In this document: positions 12,667-25,794 of the stretch, piece by piece
Layout: the number at the start of each line of letters is the position of its first letter
Numbering within the stretch: position 1 is the stretch's first letter
Assembly (NCBI GenBank): GCA_032191485.1
Contig: JAVDOI010000007.1
Span: 2,398,463-2,462,462, forward strand
Length of the DNA: 64,000 bases
Origin: Leptoclinus maculatus
Lineage: Eukaryota > Chordata > Actinopteri > Perciformes > Stichaeidae
Direction: 5' to 3'
Notes under the pieces: generated by a model
Database searches by the model: none
The model's input: the letters and a program-made list of their open reading frames with translations, nothing else
Told to the model about the DNA's origin: nothing
Translations under genes and position numbers: made by a program

Positions 12667-13615
12667 TAGTGCTGGGCGGTATGACCAAAAATGTTTGGCT
12701 GAAGTATTGTCTCCCCGGTCAGACGTACCTTGAATCCAGTGTTTTAATCATTGCTCTGAGTCTTTCTCGACTGTCTGTAGCGGGTCCATGTCCTTGCAGA
12801 GCTGGATCGTTATTGCGTTCGTAATGTCGCTCCACCGCTTGCTTTTCTTGTCATATGCTGCCTCGAGCAAAAGCCTCTTCAAGCGATGTCTGACCCTTTA
12901 GCTTCACTGTTTCACTCGCGCTAACGTTACTGGTTGACGGCCGTCATCACACTCTTGGTATTCCAACACGTTTTCTGCTGAGGTGATGGAGTAAGTTGCT
13001 CGTGTTAACACCAGCGGAAACAACAGTGGCTCGACACACTTTGCAATATATAGTCTTTTGGACGTCGGACTTTTTAAAACCCAAACACTTCCAAACAGCA
13101 GACCCAGCTTCTCTCTTGGGCACAGACTCTATTGGTGCATCTCCAGTCTGTCTTTGTTCATCCTGCATCGCTCTGTTCTGTTCTTTAATGTAGCGTTACT
13201 GTAGCGACGGAGCCTCTCCCAGCTGTTAGCAGACTGTTGTGCTAACAGGCTAGCTAGCTAGCTAGCTAGCGAGCTGTACCCAGCATGCCGTTCGGCGGTG
13301 TAATTTTATAAATGTACAATTATTAGTGTTACAAATTGTTTATGTGTCACAAACTGTTGTGTCGTGGTGTTTTGCCCTGTTAAAGAGCGTTAGTTGTGGG
13401 TTATTAATTGTTGTTATAAAGTTATAACCATGACTAGGGGTCCCTCTCAATACACTTAAGACAACTAGCTCCGACTGTGGCCTTCTTAGCGGCGAACAAT
13501 ATATTTTGCTGCCTGTTGAAGAGTGACAGCAGTTGCTTCGGCTATGCGGTGTATGGCGGTGTGTGAAAAATTCATATCATACGGGAAATTAAAACCGGTA
13601 TACCGTCCAGTACTA
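12667..13615 (-). mobile_element. hAT element, 949 bp, with 8-bp target duplication
   Basis: The ends TAGTGCTGGGCGGTATGACC and (reverse complement of the right end) TAGTACTGGACGGTATACC are inverted repeats. The copy is flanked on both sides by GTACAATG (12659-12666 and 13616-13623), an 8-bp duplication as expected for hAT. The only coding remnant is a BED zinc finger on the minus strand, so this is a non-autonomous, internally deleted copy. A CTAG tetranucleotide run lies at about 13250-13270. Confidence 0.85.
12947..13168 (-). pseudogene. BED zinc-finger fragment of a hAT transposase
   Basis: A 73-residue frame contains SAVWKCLGFKKSD and YCKVCRATVVSAGVNTSNLL then HHL. This is the BED finger layout: aromatic SAVW start, Cx2C, NTSNL..HL. 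The second histidine position looks degraded (HLSRKRVG instead of HL..xHP). In intact elements the finger binds the transposon ends, and the RNase H-like catalytic region that should follow is absent. It lies wholly inside the 949-bp hAT copy. Confidence 0.7.
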
Positions 13616-13623
13616 GTACAATG

Positions 13624-15927
13624 TGTTGTAGGCTACAGGCATTTTTATCTGTAGACAAATACATGCATGTGTCGTAATCTTCGTTTGTTTCCAGCTTTAT
13701 TTTGAAGTTCCCTGTCTCTAGACATTAGCAGAGTATCAATATGGAAAAAGATTATAGTCCTCTGTGTAAGGGTCTTATTTCCCATTCTGTCCATAGCCTG
13801 AGAGAGCGTAGCTGCCCTTTGCCACACAGCTATTGCTATTCTGTGCTACACCAATAAGAGACAGAGCCGAAGAGTCACAAAGACAGACAGAGAGCGTAGG
13901 ATGACACTTTCTTACTTGATCCGTCCGGTTCATGGTATTGATTCTGCACACCGAGAGCCGTTTTAAACTATTCGATAAGTGACAACTTGCATTCAGTCTA
14001 ATTATTGAAGACAGTCCCATCATGTCTGCTGGGACATGCTTGAAAATGTAGGACTGTCTTCATTTTATCAGTTACTCTACAGCCCCTTTTCCCACGGGAC
14101 GAAAAAACCCCAATTAACAGCCACTAACATCTGGCTTTTGTCTTTAGTGGGAAATGTTACAGTGGCATTCATTACCGGGACAAATGTCTCCGCGGTAGTC
14201 ACTAGTCATCAGCTCCAGCTCCGATCAGCGGCGATAGAAACATGACAACAGGGTGGAAGCGCTAATTGTCACCCCTTTTACGGCACTTTCTTTGTCATCT
14301 CAGTGACAAATTTCGACTTACGAGTTGGATGCACAAAGTACCACCCAGCATCACCATTCTTAGCCATCAGCTTGCTAAAAACATTTTTGTTGTAATTGAT
14401 TAATTGATTCTCAAGCAGGTAATTCTTCTTTAGTTAGTTTTTGAGTGACTGCTTTAAATCACTATTCATGCCACATCAACATATTCTCACTCCCAACACG
14501 TCAAATACCGGGCTTGGTCAATGGCCCTACGTTTCAAACTACGACACTACTCTATGTACCCCTTTAGCGCCAGTTTTGGTTTTTCCAACGTAGGTTTACT
14601 TTGTTTTCAGGTTAACTTGCGCAACGAAGCTACTTGGTTAGGGTTAGGCAACAAACGTACTCGGTTAGGCTTAGGAAATGATTGTGGTTTGTTTGGAAAT
14701 AAGTACTTTCTTTATGTAAAATAACTGTATGTAAATGTAAAGACTGGAAGTTCCACAACAAAACTAAGGTAGAATTAGTCAACGTTGACTTGGTATTACA
14801 CAGGGAACAAACAGTGGTCTCCTGGGTGAAAGTTGTGTCTGTTTGACCTGTCCACCATTGACGTGGATGGGTTTAGTTGAAAGCCCAGTGTGCCCCATAC
14901 ATATGATGAAGGCAGTGACCAAGTGTCAGTATTTTACTTGTTTGGAGGGAGAACAGGTTGGCCACAAAGTCATTTTTCATGTTGATATATTTTTAAAGAC
15001 AGTGTAGTAATTTACTTCACACTCTTTTTTTAAACCAGTAGTGTTTTTAAAGTATGAGGAGTCAGTTATAAGTCTTTTCTCCGTGTGTGTTTGATTTGCT
15101 CCAGCCGAGGCTGCTTTTTAGCGTAAGCTGCATTTCAAGAAGGTTGCAGTGTGCTCAGTCCATGCTGTAATCTATCAAAAAAAAGAGGCAACTTTGTTGC
15201 TGCAAGCAAAGAGGATTTCATTTATTACCAAGCAAAGCCGCTTCTCTGACACTGGCCGTTCTACAAGAGTTTATATTCGGAGATAAAAAGTCACTACAGT
15301 GATTGTGGAAAAAGCTCCCAACTGTGATTGTGAATGTGCCCGCTGTATAATTATATCTTAAAGAATTCTACCTCTGTGTATGTATGCGTGTGCTTCCAGT
15401 TGGACCAGTAACTGGTGTGTTACTGGCTATTCAGACTCTGAATTGGATGAAGGATCTGTCATTCAATAAGCCAATCAGCAAGGCCCTCTGTTGTCAATGT
15501 TATCACAATTTGTTTTTTTATACTGATTGATGGTGATAATTATCACAATATCGATTTTATTAATAATAGAAAATAATGATAATAATAATGATCAATTTAC
15601 ATTTTGCATTTTTCACAATTGTTTCTTGGTTTCCCTTTTTGCATTCATTATGGAGGGAGGCATTGTGTTAACATTGCATAATGCATAGACATTTATATCA
15701 CATATGCATTTTATATGTACATTCATTTACATTCACGTAGTGACATGGGATATATTACATAAATAAATGGTGCGGTTTACAGTTTTAAGAGAACAGAACC
15801 CTACAGAAACCAGGAGGTTAAGAACACGCACAGCAGAGACTTACGCTGGCTAACTTCCTGTTAGCCCCATGCTAACTTCCTGTTAGCCCCATGCTAACTT
15901 GAATGAGGATAAAATTATTCAAGTTTT
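13624..15927. other. Intron 1 sequence, few features
   Basis: Contains an AT-rich TAATAATGATAA stretch (15560-15595) and a 24-bp segment (CTTCCTGTTAGCCCCATGCTAA) repeated twice at 15850-15899. I recognise no exon. Confidence 0.45.
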
Positions 15928-15985
15928 AAGACACTTCCACATTGCGTTCCCTCGGCAGAACCGGAGGTTGCCGCCTGATCCTGGT
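15928..15985 (-). repeat. Short fragment of dispersed repeat family A
   Basis: The segment AACCGGAGGTTGCCGCCTG and its flank match the terminal part of the family A repeats at 20.6, 26.1 and 63.5 kb. Confidence 0.4.
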
Positions 15986-16195
15986 ATGATTGAATGACAA
16001 ATGTTTCATTGAAAAGACATGTGTAACCATGGCCACAGACAAGCAATGACTGTCAGAGAGAGCAAGAGCAAGTAAATATGCAAAGGTGTTTTGGTGTTGA
16101 ATCAATTCCAGGAAGACAGATGGACAAACAGCACCTCTAACTGATCTTTCCATGAATATCTTTGTAACCAAACACACAGAGAGGAGTGTAGTAGT

Positions 16196-16197
<2 letters not shown>

Positions 16198-16233
<36 letters not shown>
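16198..16233. repeat. (CA)17 microsatellite
   Basis: Uninterrupted CA repeat of about 34 bp. Confidence 0.95.
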
Positions 16234-16235
<2 letters not shown>

Positions 16236-16554
16236 TCAGGGCCAGGAGAAGGTCTCTTGGGTAAACAGATGTTCAGTGTGATGTGGTTTGCGTGTTTTGA
16301 TTTGCTGCCATCCACTGCCGGATCCAAAATGGGCCACTATCCTGTTTCTGCTGCGGGGGCTCTCACAAGGCCACGCTGCAAAAACTTTCACCGCCAACAA
16401 ACCACAGCAGCCAGCCAGTTCAGACCATGTCTACATAAACACTTAAAAAACTGTTTACTGAACAATTGTGTGTACTCTGGATTAGAGAGGCACCTTAGCC
16501 GATGACAGTATCGGTGTTGGGTGCACGCCCAGCGTAACGTTCGCGAGTATCCGG

Positions 16555-16751
<197 letters not shown>

Positions 16752-17447
16752 TGTGTGTGTGATAAAGAGTATAAAGTCAGCCGTAACGTAATAGCTGTGG
16801 ATGTTGAAGTACAGTGTGTGTACAGTTTATTTGTCTGTGCCTTAAGACCCGTGAGGAGACCCAAGCAGATGATTTCAGTAAAGGGCGTTCACCCCGGATG
16901 TTAGCAACTCAAGTCGCACTTAAGGTGGGCTGCCCTTTAAAGGGGGACCAGTGCTATTGTCCTTTAAGTGACAAGCCACTCCTCTAAGTTGTATTTATTC
17001 TATTTACACCATTTTTTTAGATGTACACATAACCTTTGATAACATGTTTTAACCTCTAACGGACGGCTAGCGATTGACCCTTTGCTGAGTCCCACTCCTC
17101 AAACGCATACTGACCAATCATAGCGTAGTATTGTCATTTGTTCTTAACAGTGAATAAAGACCTACTTGGCTTTAAAGAAACACTGTTGTTCCTCAATTTC
17201 TTTGTCTTCTGTCTTGAACTGTGGTGGTTAATTGTTACACTTTGTGAGCTTTAGCTTTCTACTTGTATCTTTTTAAACCGGTATCACTGCTGGATATATC
17301 CTTCAAACGCATATTGTAAACCTTTTTGTCTGCTTCTCTCTAAAAAAATTTTTTTTAAGTTTTCCTAAATGTATTCAATTTAAGAATTGGAAGATGAATC
17401 CATAGTCTATAATCTACTAATATGTCTCATCTTGTCCTACGTTTCAG

Positions 17448-17522
17448 ACACATTGAGAACTGGACTGGTCTGCAGACCTTGAGGGATGTGGACATGGAGC
17501 TCTACACCGGCTTACAGAGGCT
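17448..17522 (+). CDS. ntrk3: ntrk3 LRR exon (second coding exon), TrkC-type
   Basis: The exon is 75 bp, starts after a TTTCAG acceptor and ends before a GTAAGTAG donor. The first base completes a codon from exon 1 and the last two bases (CT) join the A of the next exon to make Leu. It reads HIENWTGLQTL then RDVDMELYTGLQR. Human TrkC has HIENW...LNAVDMELYTGLQKL at the same place, so VDMELYTGLQ is essentially identical, whereas TrkA and TrkB differ strongly here. The segment begins the LRR region of the extracellular domain, just after the cysteine-rich N-cap. Codons are intact with no stop. The pure (GA)n tract lies about 700 bp upstream. The gene identity rests on this exon together with the two downstream exons in matching phase. 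Confidence 0.9.
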
Positions 17523-17885
17523 GTAAGTAGCAACACACCCTTCGATGTGTCTGTTTGTTCATGCAGCGTTATGTTTCCAATGCATATCCCAGATAAGCCT
17601 GGAACACATTTGTGAAAAGCAGACCCTTAGTACAGATAAGACAAATGACAAGAATGTTTTAAAGAGTTCTGAGTATCTACTGTATATGCAGTGAAGCATG
17701 AAAATATAGAAATATAGGTACTACATTATATTCTATACATAACAGCCAGGTAACTTCTAGTGCCAGCCTGCTATTATAACCTGCAGTCTAGGAATATTAT
17801 TTGTCATTATTATTTTCAACTGATTTTCAGTAATTTACTTTTACAACACGAAGCATACAAAAATACAACAGCAGCACATTTTTTC

Positions 17886-18140
17886 ATGTTTTAAATGGAC
17901 ATTGTGTACGATATGGTGGCATCTAGTGATGAGATTGCCGATTGCAACCGACCGAATACCCTTCCGCTCACCCCTCTCTTTAGAGGACTGCTGCGACGTG
18001 AGCTGCCGAGTGCAAGACCGTGGTAATGTTTGTCCGTTCTGGGCTACTCTAGAAACATGGCAGTGCAACATGGCGGACTCTGTGAAAAGGACTTGCTCTC
18101 TATGTAGTTATGAAGGGCTCATTATAAGCTAACAAAAACC
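17886..18140 (+). repeat. Dispersed repeat fragment containing CATGGCGGACTC
   Basis: The segment running from ATTGTGTACGATATGGTGGC through GAAACATGGCAGTGCAACAT to TATGTAGTTATGAAGGGCTC matches my memory of a repeat common in percomorph fish. There is no coding potential. The class is not assigned. Confidence 0.4.
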
Positions 18141-18299
18141 CAACGACTCTTGGAAAAAAAGTATGATTAAGGAATAGAAAATTATAAATGAGAAAAAAAG
18201 ATCATGAAACATGTCCTGCGTGGGTGAACCGTTGGTGAGCAAATGCTTTGAAATAAGTTTTAAGAAAAACATCCAGTGTAGCATTAAAGTATTGTGTAA

Positions 18300-18420
18300 T
18301 TAGCAAGCTGGCTAGCTAACCAGTAGACAGCTGGGTAGTTAGCCAGCTTGCTAATTCCACCAAGCTAGTTACCTAGCTAACTAAAGCTAGTTACCTAGCT
18401 AACTAGCAACACTGGTAAGT
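18300..18420. repeat. Hairpin and direct repeats built from TAGCTAAC-like words
   Basis: TTAGCAAGCTGGCTA...AAC at 18300 is the inverted partner of GTTAGCCAGCTTGCTAA at 18338-18354. Two direct copies of AGCTAGTTACCTAGCTAACT follow at about 18363-18403. Confidence 0.6.
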
Positions 18421-20577
18421 AAAATACCTCTACAGTACTGAAGGTCTGATGTGAAATTAATTTAAATGGCCACATGATTAATGGAGATATTGTAAAAAGA
18501 AGTTGTTTGTCTGAATCAAGTTTTTCTTTTTTTCTTGAACTTGTATCACAGACAAGTTTTTGCAATTAAACAGGACAATCACCACTCAGCAGGGTTAAAA
18601 GGGAGCTGCTGTCATCAGTCAAACCAGGTGTTTTGAGGACTAGTGCACCGTTTCCAGATCACTATTAATCGTAGAAGTTAAGAGCCTTTTTCGAACATAT
18701 GTATCCCAAAGTAGCACTTAAGAGCGAGTGTGCATGTTAAGAGCTTGTTAACATTGCCTGTCTGTGCTTCCGAAGAGGATGCACTTCAAAGTAACTTGGT
18801 GGACTCAATCGCCATGTGCACCGTGCTACTTCAATCACGAAGTGCAGGGGCTGTAAACGATTCAACAGGAATGGTGTCATTTTGTGTCAACACTTTGGAT
18901 CATTCAGTTTAAAAATGTAGCTTAATGTTCAGTCAGGAGTTTCATTAATATACATGTCAGTCATCAGTGTAATTTCACCCAGAAGGGATGATTATAATAA
19001 GCGGCAGGTAAAGATAGTGTGATTCTGCTGAAGAAAAAGTGAGAAAGAAAGAAAGGAAATCCACTTTTCTCCATTAGAGTGCTGTCACTGATGACGATGG
19101 CAGCCTGACATGATGGGAAAAATGGAAATCAGAAACTGCAAGATGTTAGTCAGTCAATGGAGTTGCAATTTGGTGCATATCAATTATTGTTCAACCATTT
19201 TCTTTTCTTATTTTCCTTCCCCCCTAATCTTTAAACATTGCAGACGGCATCAGTGGTTATGATCAACGTATAGACCTGATGCAACTCATGAACAAAAACA
19301 AGGCTGTACCTAGACACAGTGGAACTTTGAGCTAAATGCTAATGCTAAGGTGGCTCACAGTGACAATGCCATCTTGCTTTAGCATATTGACATGCTAACA
19401 TGTGCTAATAAGCGCTCAACACAAATAGCAGCTGAGGCTGATGGGAATGTCATTTGTTCTGCAGATTTGGCTTTGGAAAAGTTGAAATGTTCAGCTGCTG
19501 ATGGGGCTAGATGAAAAGTCACTAGGTTACATTTTTTTTTCTTTCACATGTCTATATGTACAATGAAACACTTGCTGGGGGCCAACAAGACCCAAAAACT
19601 GACTAAATTGACTTCATTGAAAATGAAGAAACTAAAGACGAATAAGAACAAGTACAATGGCCGATCAGGCCATTTTTGAGACAAAGGGGTAACACGAGGA
19701 CAAACATTACCAACTAAACTACAAATAAAACAAAACAGGACAGTAAGTCTCACCCAAACAAAAGCACCAACAACCTAACCAATATACCCAAAGGAAATCA
19801 ACTAAATCTCTGAACTAGAAAACCCCACCATGATGTTGTGGGCACTTGGCCACTTCCTGTATTTAAGAGCTCTGCTTTAAAGGGACAACGTTTGTATCCA
19901 AAAATGATATGGAAGGTTAAAAGAATCATATCTTTTTAGTCTATCTTAAAGCAACATTCACTTGCCATAAGTAGGAAGGACATACTCTTTAATCTAAGAT
20001 CGTTAGTCCATTATTTTTTAGAGGTGTTCCGATACCATTTTTCCTTCCTGAAACAATCCCTGGACTATAGAATGCAAATGATTGGTTAAAATAAAAAATG
20101 ATTGCCATTAGTAGTTTTCATGATGTATTATGTTGCTTTTAAAGCTATTGTTAGGAAGGTAAACGGGTCAAATTTCCCTCTTTATCATCTATTTTATATT
20201 GCTGTGAAAACAAACCCTTCTGTATTTATTAGTTTCTCGCCAAAAAAATCTACATTTTACAAGATTACATATGAACACATCAGGATATCGTTGTAATTTC
20301 CCTTCGCCCAATACTCATTTCTGCTTAATAGAGTTTGAACCTATGATGCAACCAGTCGCTCCAATGACTAGCTCTCCTCCCATTGATTTCAACACAGACT
20401 TGTTATTCACAATGTGTAGCATTATCAGTTTAACCAGTTAACTAGTTTGCACATGTACAGAACCATCAAGATACCAGTAGCAAGTACAATTGTGTTGTTG
20501 TTCCTGTGTAACGTATATGAGCTGATAAACATGAATAGGCTGTAAAACATAGACCTGTGTACTCGCTGATACCCAAT
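18421..20577. other. Intron 2 sequence, little recognised
   Basis: At 20021-20047 a short piece (AGGTGTTCCGATACCATTTTT) resembles one end of a fish hAT element, with no partner end found. Nothing else stands out. Confidence 0.4.
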
Positions 20578-21140
20578 CCAACATTTTAGGCTGTATCCAG
20601 GCGGCAACCTCTGGTTCAGCTGAAAGAAACCAACGCAGAAGTGTCTAAAAACTTGCATTCTCTCTACTGACCAGCAGGGGGCGACTCCTCCGGTGGCAAA
20701 AAGAAGTCAGATTGTATAGAAGTCTATGAGAAAATGACCCTACTTCTCATTTGATTTATTCCCTCAGTAAACATTGTAAACATGAGTTTATGGTCTCAAT
20801 CTCTAGTTTCAAGTCTTCTTCAATACAGCATGATGTTCATTTAGTAAATTATGGTCCATTTAGAGTCAAATAGACCATAAAGCAGAGTATGCTTTAGGAC
20901 AGGCTTACTGTGATTGACAGGTCTCTGCCGCTACCAAATCCGTATATGGCGTCTCTACGTCACTCCGCATTCCAAATGGTAACTTCTGTTCATTGGCTGC
21001 ATAAAAACCAACGGGGCGATGGCCGTAATCCAAGATGGCGACGGCGAAATCGTCAAACTCAAGGATTCAAAACGGCAGTCCACAAACCAATGGGTGGCAT
21101 CACAATGACTACGTCCACCTCTTATATACAGTCTATGGAC
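20578..21140 (+). repeat. Dispersed repeat family A, copy 1 (longest)
   Basis: About 560 bp, matching in inverted orientation the copies at 25795-26145 and 62905-63600. Shared blocks include GACCAGCAGGGGGCGACTCC, AGACTTCTATACAATCTGAC (other strand), a block around AGTCTTCTTCAATACAGCAT and one around TTTAGAGTCAAATAGACCAT. This copy alone carries the part with CCAAGATGGCGACGG (21030-21044) and an ending that, on the minus strand, reads GACTGTATATAAGAGGTGG. There is no ORF of note. I know it as a common fish repeat but cannot name a superfamily. Confidence 0.7.
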
Positions 21141-22370
21141 AACTTAAATTAACTCGAAGCATAGTTTTTGTTGAATGTGTTCCATTGACTGAGGTCCAGT
21201 GACGGCTAAAAACAGCCATCTAATAGAGTAGAAAAAGAGAAAGTAGAAGAAACAGAAGGACGTGAGTCGCACTGACTGAGAGGGAGTGATGTAGCACATC
21301 CACCTCTCTGGATGGAATGGCTCCAATGCTCCAGCTGGGCACAGACACTGGCTCCTCTCCCACTTACAACTAGCTGATTAAAACTGAGCTGCAGGTTCCT
21401 CTGCTGCTCAGTTTTTACTTTCATATCCAAAGGAGCTATTGTGGGAGATACAGAGTGCGCTAATTGGCAACAATTGGCTGACGGTCAGACTCACTCGAGT
21501 CTTCGCTCTCAACATGCTTAAAAATGGAGCCCAGTGATTTGGTTTTGATTGTATACAGCAAACAAATAAAGTGAAGATCAGGGGCTTGTATTAGAAAGCG
21601 AGTTCAACATATCCAGAGTATCTTTCAGTTATCTGGTTTAACGAATCCTAACAATCGTGATCCTGCTAAACGGCCCTTTGAAGCTGCAAAATCAACACAG
21701 GGGTTCTCAATCTGGTTATGAGCTTGTTCACATAAAGAGCCGTTGTTTGCAGTATCTGACTAATCACAATAATGGATAAGTTTGCTGTCATTAGAGCGGC
21801 GCATTTTACAAACTAGCACAACAATTTTAATATTAGACAAATACGAGGAAGTTAAACACATAATTCAGGCTGAAAGTAACACAGTTTAACCTGCCAAATG
21901 CAGGAAGGATGACTGTGTGAGTGTGTAAATGAACAGATTTCCAATATCACTGCTTCATACAGAGCACAATAGATCTGACTGTAATTGCGTGTGTGTATTT
22001 TGTTTAGTTAGTGTGTTGCTTGGATGTATTATTTTGGCGTGTGTGACAATATTTTAGCCTCATTCCTTCAGCTACAACTCTGGCGGTGTGGAACGGACTG
22101 TGGCGCAAAAAAAAGAATAAATATAAAAAACATAATTCAATGCGATAAGAAGGTTTCCTTCCATCATTTATAATCACCCACAGCGTACAACAAAGTAACC
22201 AGAGCAGAGTAACACTGCATTCAGTCTGGGACGGTAAGACACGACTCTGACGTGGCACATGTTTTAATAATACAGACATGCTCCAGAGACCATTGTGTAC
22301 TAGTACTAACCATGACTGGTATGTGTATAATCAGTTCCCTTTCAAAGATGATCATTTAAAGCAGGGGTAG
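21141..22370. other. Intron 2 sequence, nothing recognised
   Basis: No domain-bearing ORF and no repeat boundary visible. Confidence 0.4.
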
Positions 22371-22505
22371 GCAGTTTATTTTGACATCATTGAGCAAAAA
22401 TTCCATAATAACCTTTCAGTATAATATAATTCAAGAGGTCTGAGAGATTCCTGCACCTCCTCTTAGAAAATCTAGCCTGTGACGGGAGACTTTGGCCAAT
22501 CACTC
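22371..22505 (+). repeat. Dispersed repeat fragment (GCAGGGGTAGGCA start)
   Basis: The segment with TTCCATAATAACCTTTCAG and GTGACGGGAGACTTTGGCCA resembles a repeat frequent in percomorph genomes. Only one end is visible. Confidence 0.4.
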
Positions 22506-25500
22506 TGTTGGGAACGAAAAGGAGCGTGTTTGAGTTATCAGCATATATGAAAAACTAAATTATTGACATCAATGGAATTATTAATGTCAGTAAGATTATT
22601 AACAATTATTAATAATAACGGGGAACCACCCTGCGAACAGGGACCAATAACCAAACTATAAACTACTCGCTCACAATGTCAATAGTCAAAGTACTATTAC
22701 ACATTCAGAGTGAAAGTGAAGGTTTGAGTTTGAGCAACAGACCACATATCCAGCTATTATCACAATACACATGCACAAAGTAATCACAGACAGCTGTTCT
22801 TTAAAGTATAACAGAGTTTATTAAGTTCCATTAAACAATTTAAACCCGAGCGAAGACCATTTGGGGTTCCATCGAAAAAGTTTAGCGTACAAGTGTCGTA
22901 CAATGCACTTCTCAGGAACAAATACAATTAATGTTACACACATGTTATATACTCAGTTAAAGAAAACAGTCTGGGCAACAATATCCTGCAAGCCATTTAC
23001 ATGCTCCAAACACAAACTACTTAACTAATATTTCAACTAAAAGATTTACCACAATATCACGTATTTTTCGCCATGAGTCCGCCGTCTACGCACTCCGGTC
23101 TGAGCTAACAACACAAAGCTAAAAGCTAATACGGACAACCAATACATCAGAAAGCAAGAGAATTTGACACATCTTCAAAATGTCTCTCCGTGTCCACCCT
23201 AACCCCATTACAGAGCTATGAGCAAACAAGCACCAGAACCACAAACCACTTTATCAATAATAATCATGAATGCACCTCACTGTGAACTGATTTCGTGAAG
23301 AGAACGGATCATTTCCCGGTTATTTCCATTCAAATATGTGTTCGACGTATATCCTGTTTGTCACTGAACTGTTTCCTTGAAGAAAGGGGGGTCTATCTAA
23401 CTTAGGGGAGCTGGGGGAAGGGATTTGACTTTTCGGCGTATCGGATTTTACACTTTCCGAGGGCCGGCGCGGTTTTGATTCTGACTGGCTAACAATTCTG
23501 TCAATCAATACCACGTTGTCCCAGCTCAATTCTATAGGCTCTGACTTAGGCGCTGATTTAGGCCTGCATAGACACAGAGCAACTGCAGGCAGACGAGACA
23601 GCTCCATGGATCACAGACACAAAATTGGCTCAGAGAGGATTCTAGCTCTCAAAATGAAGCCAAACTGCTGTATTTGGATAGATTGAACACTATTAGTGAT
23701 AAAACAAGTGAAATATATAGTTATATAGTATAGAAAATTACAATGGAACAGCTGGTTCCAAAATGACAATTTGGGTGACCTCGTCTGACCTCTCTGTACT
23801 AAAACCTCTGTAATTGTGTTCTGCTTCACTTTATCAAAGTCAAAATTAGCAGAGAGACTGTTCACATATTGTGCTATGATGTGAGAGAGGTTTTAGACTT
23901 GCCACTGCATCATTCCAAAGAAATAATAACAATAAAAGTGCTTTTTTTTCAGGCGAACTTGAAACTTTTCAATGTGAGCTGTGTGCCATCTTCATTTACT
24001 CTTAACTAGTAACATATACACTGATATTTACACATCTGAACAAATCTCACAAGTGTTACCTTTATTATAACATCAAAATTATTCAAATAGAACTTGTAGT
24101 TACAGAAATACACTCTATTTAGTATGGGTAAGCATTTTCGAGGCCTAAAAATAGGGCTAGGGTTAAAAAGGTTTTAATGATCTAATCAACTAATATCTAA
24201 AACTAACAAAAAAACTATACACGCTATCTAAAATCAACAAACTGTGGTGAGAGGGAGATTGTGTGTGTGTGTGTGTGTGTGGGGGGGGGGGGGGGTACGA
24301 GAGAATAGCTCAGACAACGTGTGATGTAATCTCAACGTAGCTACGTCACGTGGGACTGCACGTTGAAGATAGACCGAACTATCAATATGGAGTGTACTCG
24401 TGACCACGCTCGCGAGACTACAAAATGGCGCGGGACTCTTAACATGGCGATAGACAATAGAGAGATTGCGTTATCTGCACGTGTCTGAAGCAGTTAGCTC
24501 ACCCGGAGCTACATTAGCTTCACGCTATATGTGTGTGTGGGTTAGTAAAAGAAGAGAGAAAGCAAACAAAACCAAAAAAATCCTCCAAAACCAAAATGAG
24601 ATCCTCCCCGCCGCGGTGGAGTACGGAAGATTGCTCTCTCATCTACAGAAACACGACTGACGATCTTTGAGTCGCCCAGCCGCAGCTGGCCTTTGAACTG
24701 ATGAGAAACAACTTCCAGCCTCACTAGAGGTGTATGATCTCAACGCGATTGCAGCAGTATGAAATACACAGTAGTTCCTACACAACATTAACGAGCTTGG
24801 TCGTTAATCTCGGCGATTATTGAGCATACACACCACGTTATAAAAATGACACAGTGACTTTAGCAACACAAACAAGATAATATACACAATGACCTAAATC
24901 TGCCCAGACTCTCTACGCCTTACTATGAGTTGACTTCGTCGTCGAAGATGTGGTCCTTCTGAGTTCTCGGTGGAACTCAGGCTATGCAGCTCCGTGCGGC
25001 GCGGTGATGAAACTCTGTGTGTCAGAGATATTTTCTTCGGCTCGTTAAGGGAATTCTCCGTCCTTGTAACCGGCACGAATCGACTTGGATGGGAAAGAGA
25101 AGTTGTCCTATTTCTCTGAAGAATCAGTTTCTTCACGTCTCAGGAAGCGAAACAAAAACAAAACAAAAACAGTCTCTATTCGTCCAGCGAATGTTTACCT
25201 AGGGTTTTCTTCTAAAAACAGCAATGTTGTGTTTGCCTCCTTGCACACTGAATCGCATGGACGGGCATAGAGGTGGGGGTGAAACAAGGTTTTGTAAAAG
25301 CAGGGCTGAGTCGCAGGGGGTCCTGGGATGTCTGTGGCCCTCGGCCAATTAGATCACAGTGTTAATGTTTTATTGCTTTCCCATCTAAACATTGCTTGGA
25401 GCTTGCTCCTATCTCAAACTCAGATCAGGCTGCAGATTGCTCTGCAAAATAGGAAGGCCAGATCCCTTTGTCTCAGAGCACATGGTCAAGCACATGGCCC

Positions 25501-25760
25501 CAACAACTCCTATTGGCTGTTCAAGATCGTGCAGGAAAAAGTTGCTATTTCAGCTTTGGCAAAGGCTGCCTTCACTGCAGAGCTACCCAAAAAAGGATAA
25601 CGGGGTCAACAAAAAGAGCGCCTGACAACATCGGCAAAGTGTTTCAGAAGTGGAGAGGAAATAAATGACTGGTATTCGTACAAGTGAAGCTTGTGCATAT
25701 GACATTTGTTTTGGTGACCAAAATGTTACAATTTACTTCCATGAACTAAAAACACACTGT
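22506..25760. other. Intron 2 block of uncertain origin
   Basis: About 3.2 kb of mixed sequence without a convincing gene. A (GT)n-G15 run lies at 24260-24295. The stretch 24300-25700 is rich in CpG-containing words (for example GACCACGCTCGCGAGAC and CGGCGCGGTGATG in nearby parts) and looks like decayed mobile-element sequence, possibly retroelement untranslated or terminal sequence. I found no reverse transcriptase, gag or integrase motif. The proline/serine-rich 95-residue minus frame at 23320-23607 has no recognisable domain. Confidence 0.3.
24260..24295. repeat. (GT)10 followed by G15
   Basis: A GT microsatellite runs directly into a 15-base G homopolymer, which may form a G-quadruplex and is prone to sequencing error. 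Confidence 0.9.
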
Positions 25761-25794
25761 GAAAGGGTTAAAGTTCACAGACGACCCCCAGACC

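Noticed and set aside
12947..13168. BED finger as a host ZBED gene
   Set aside because: It lies between hAT inverted repeats with an 8-bp duplication and has no catalytic region, so it is a transposon remnant.
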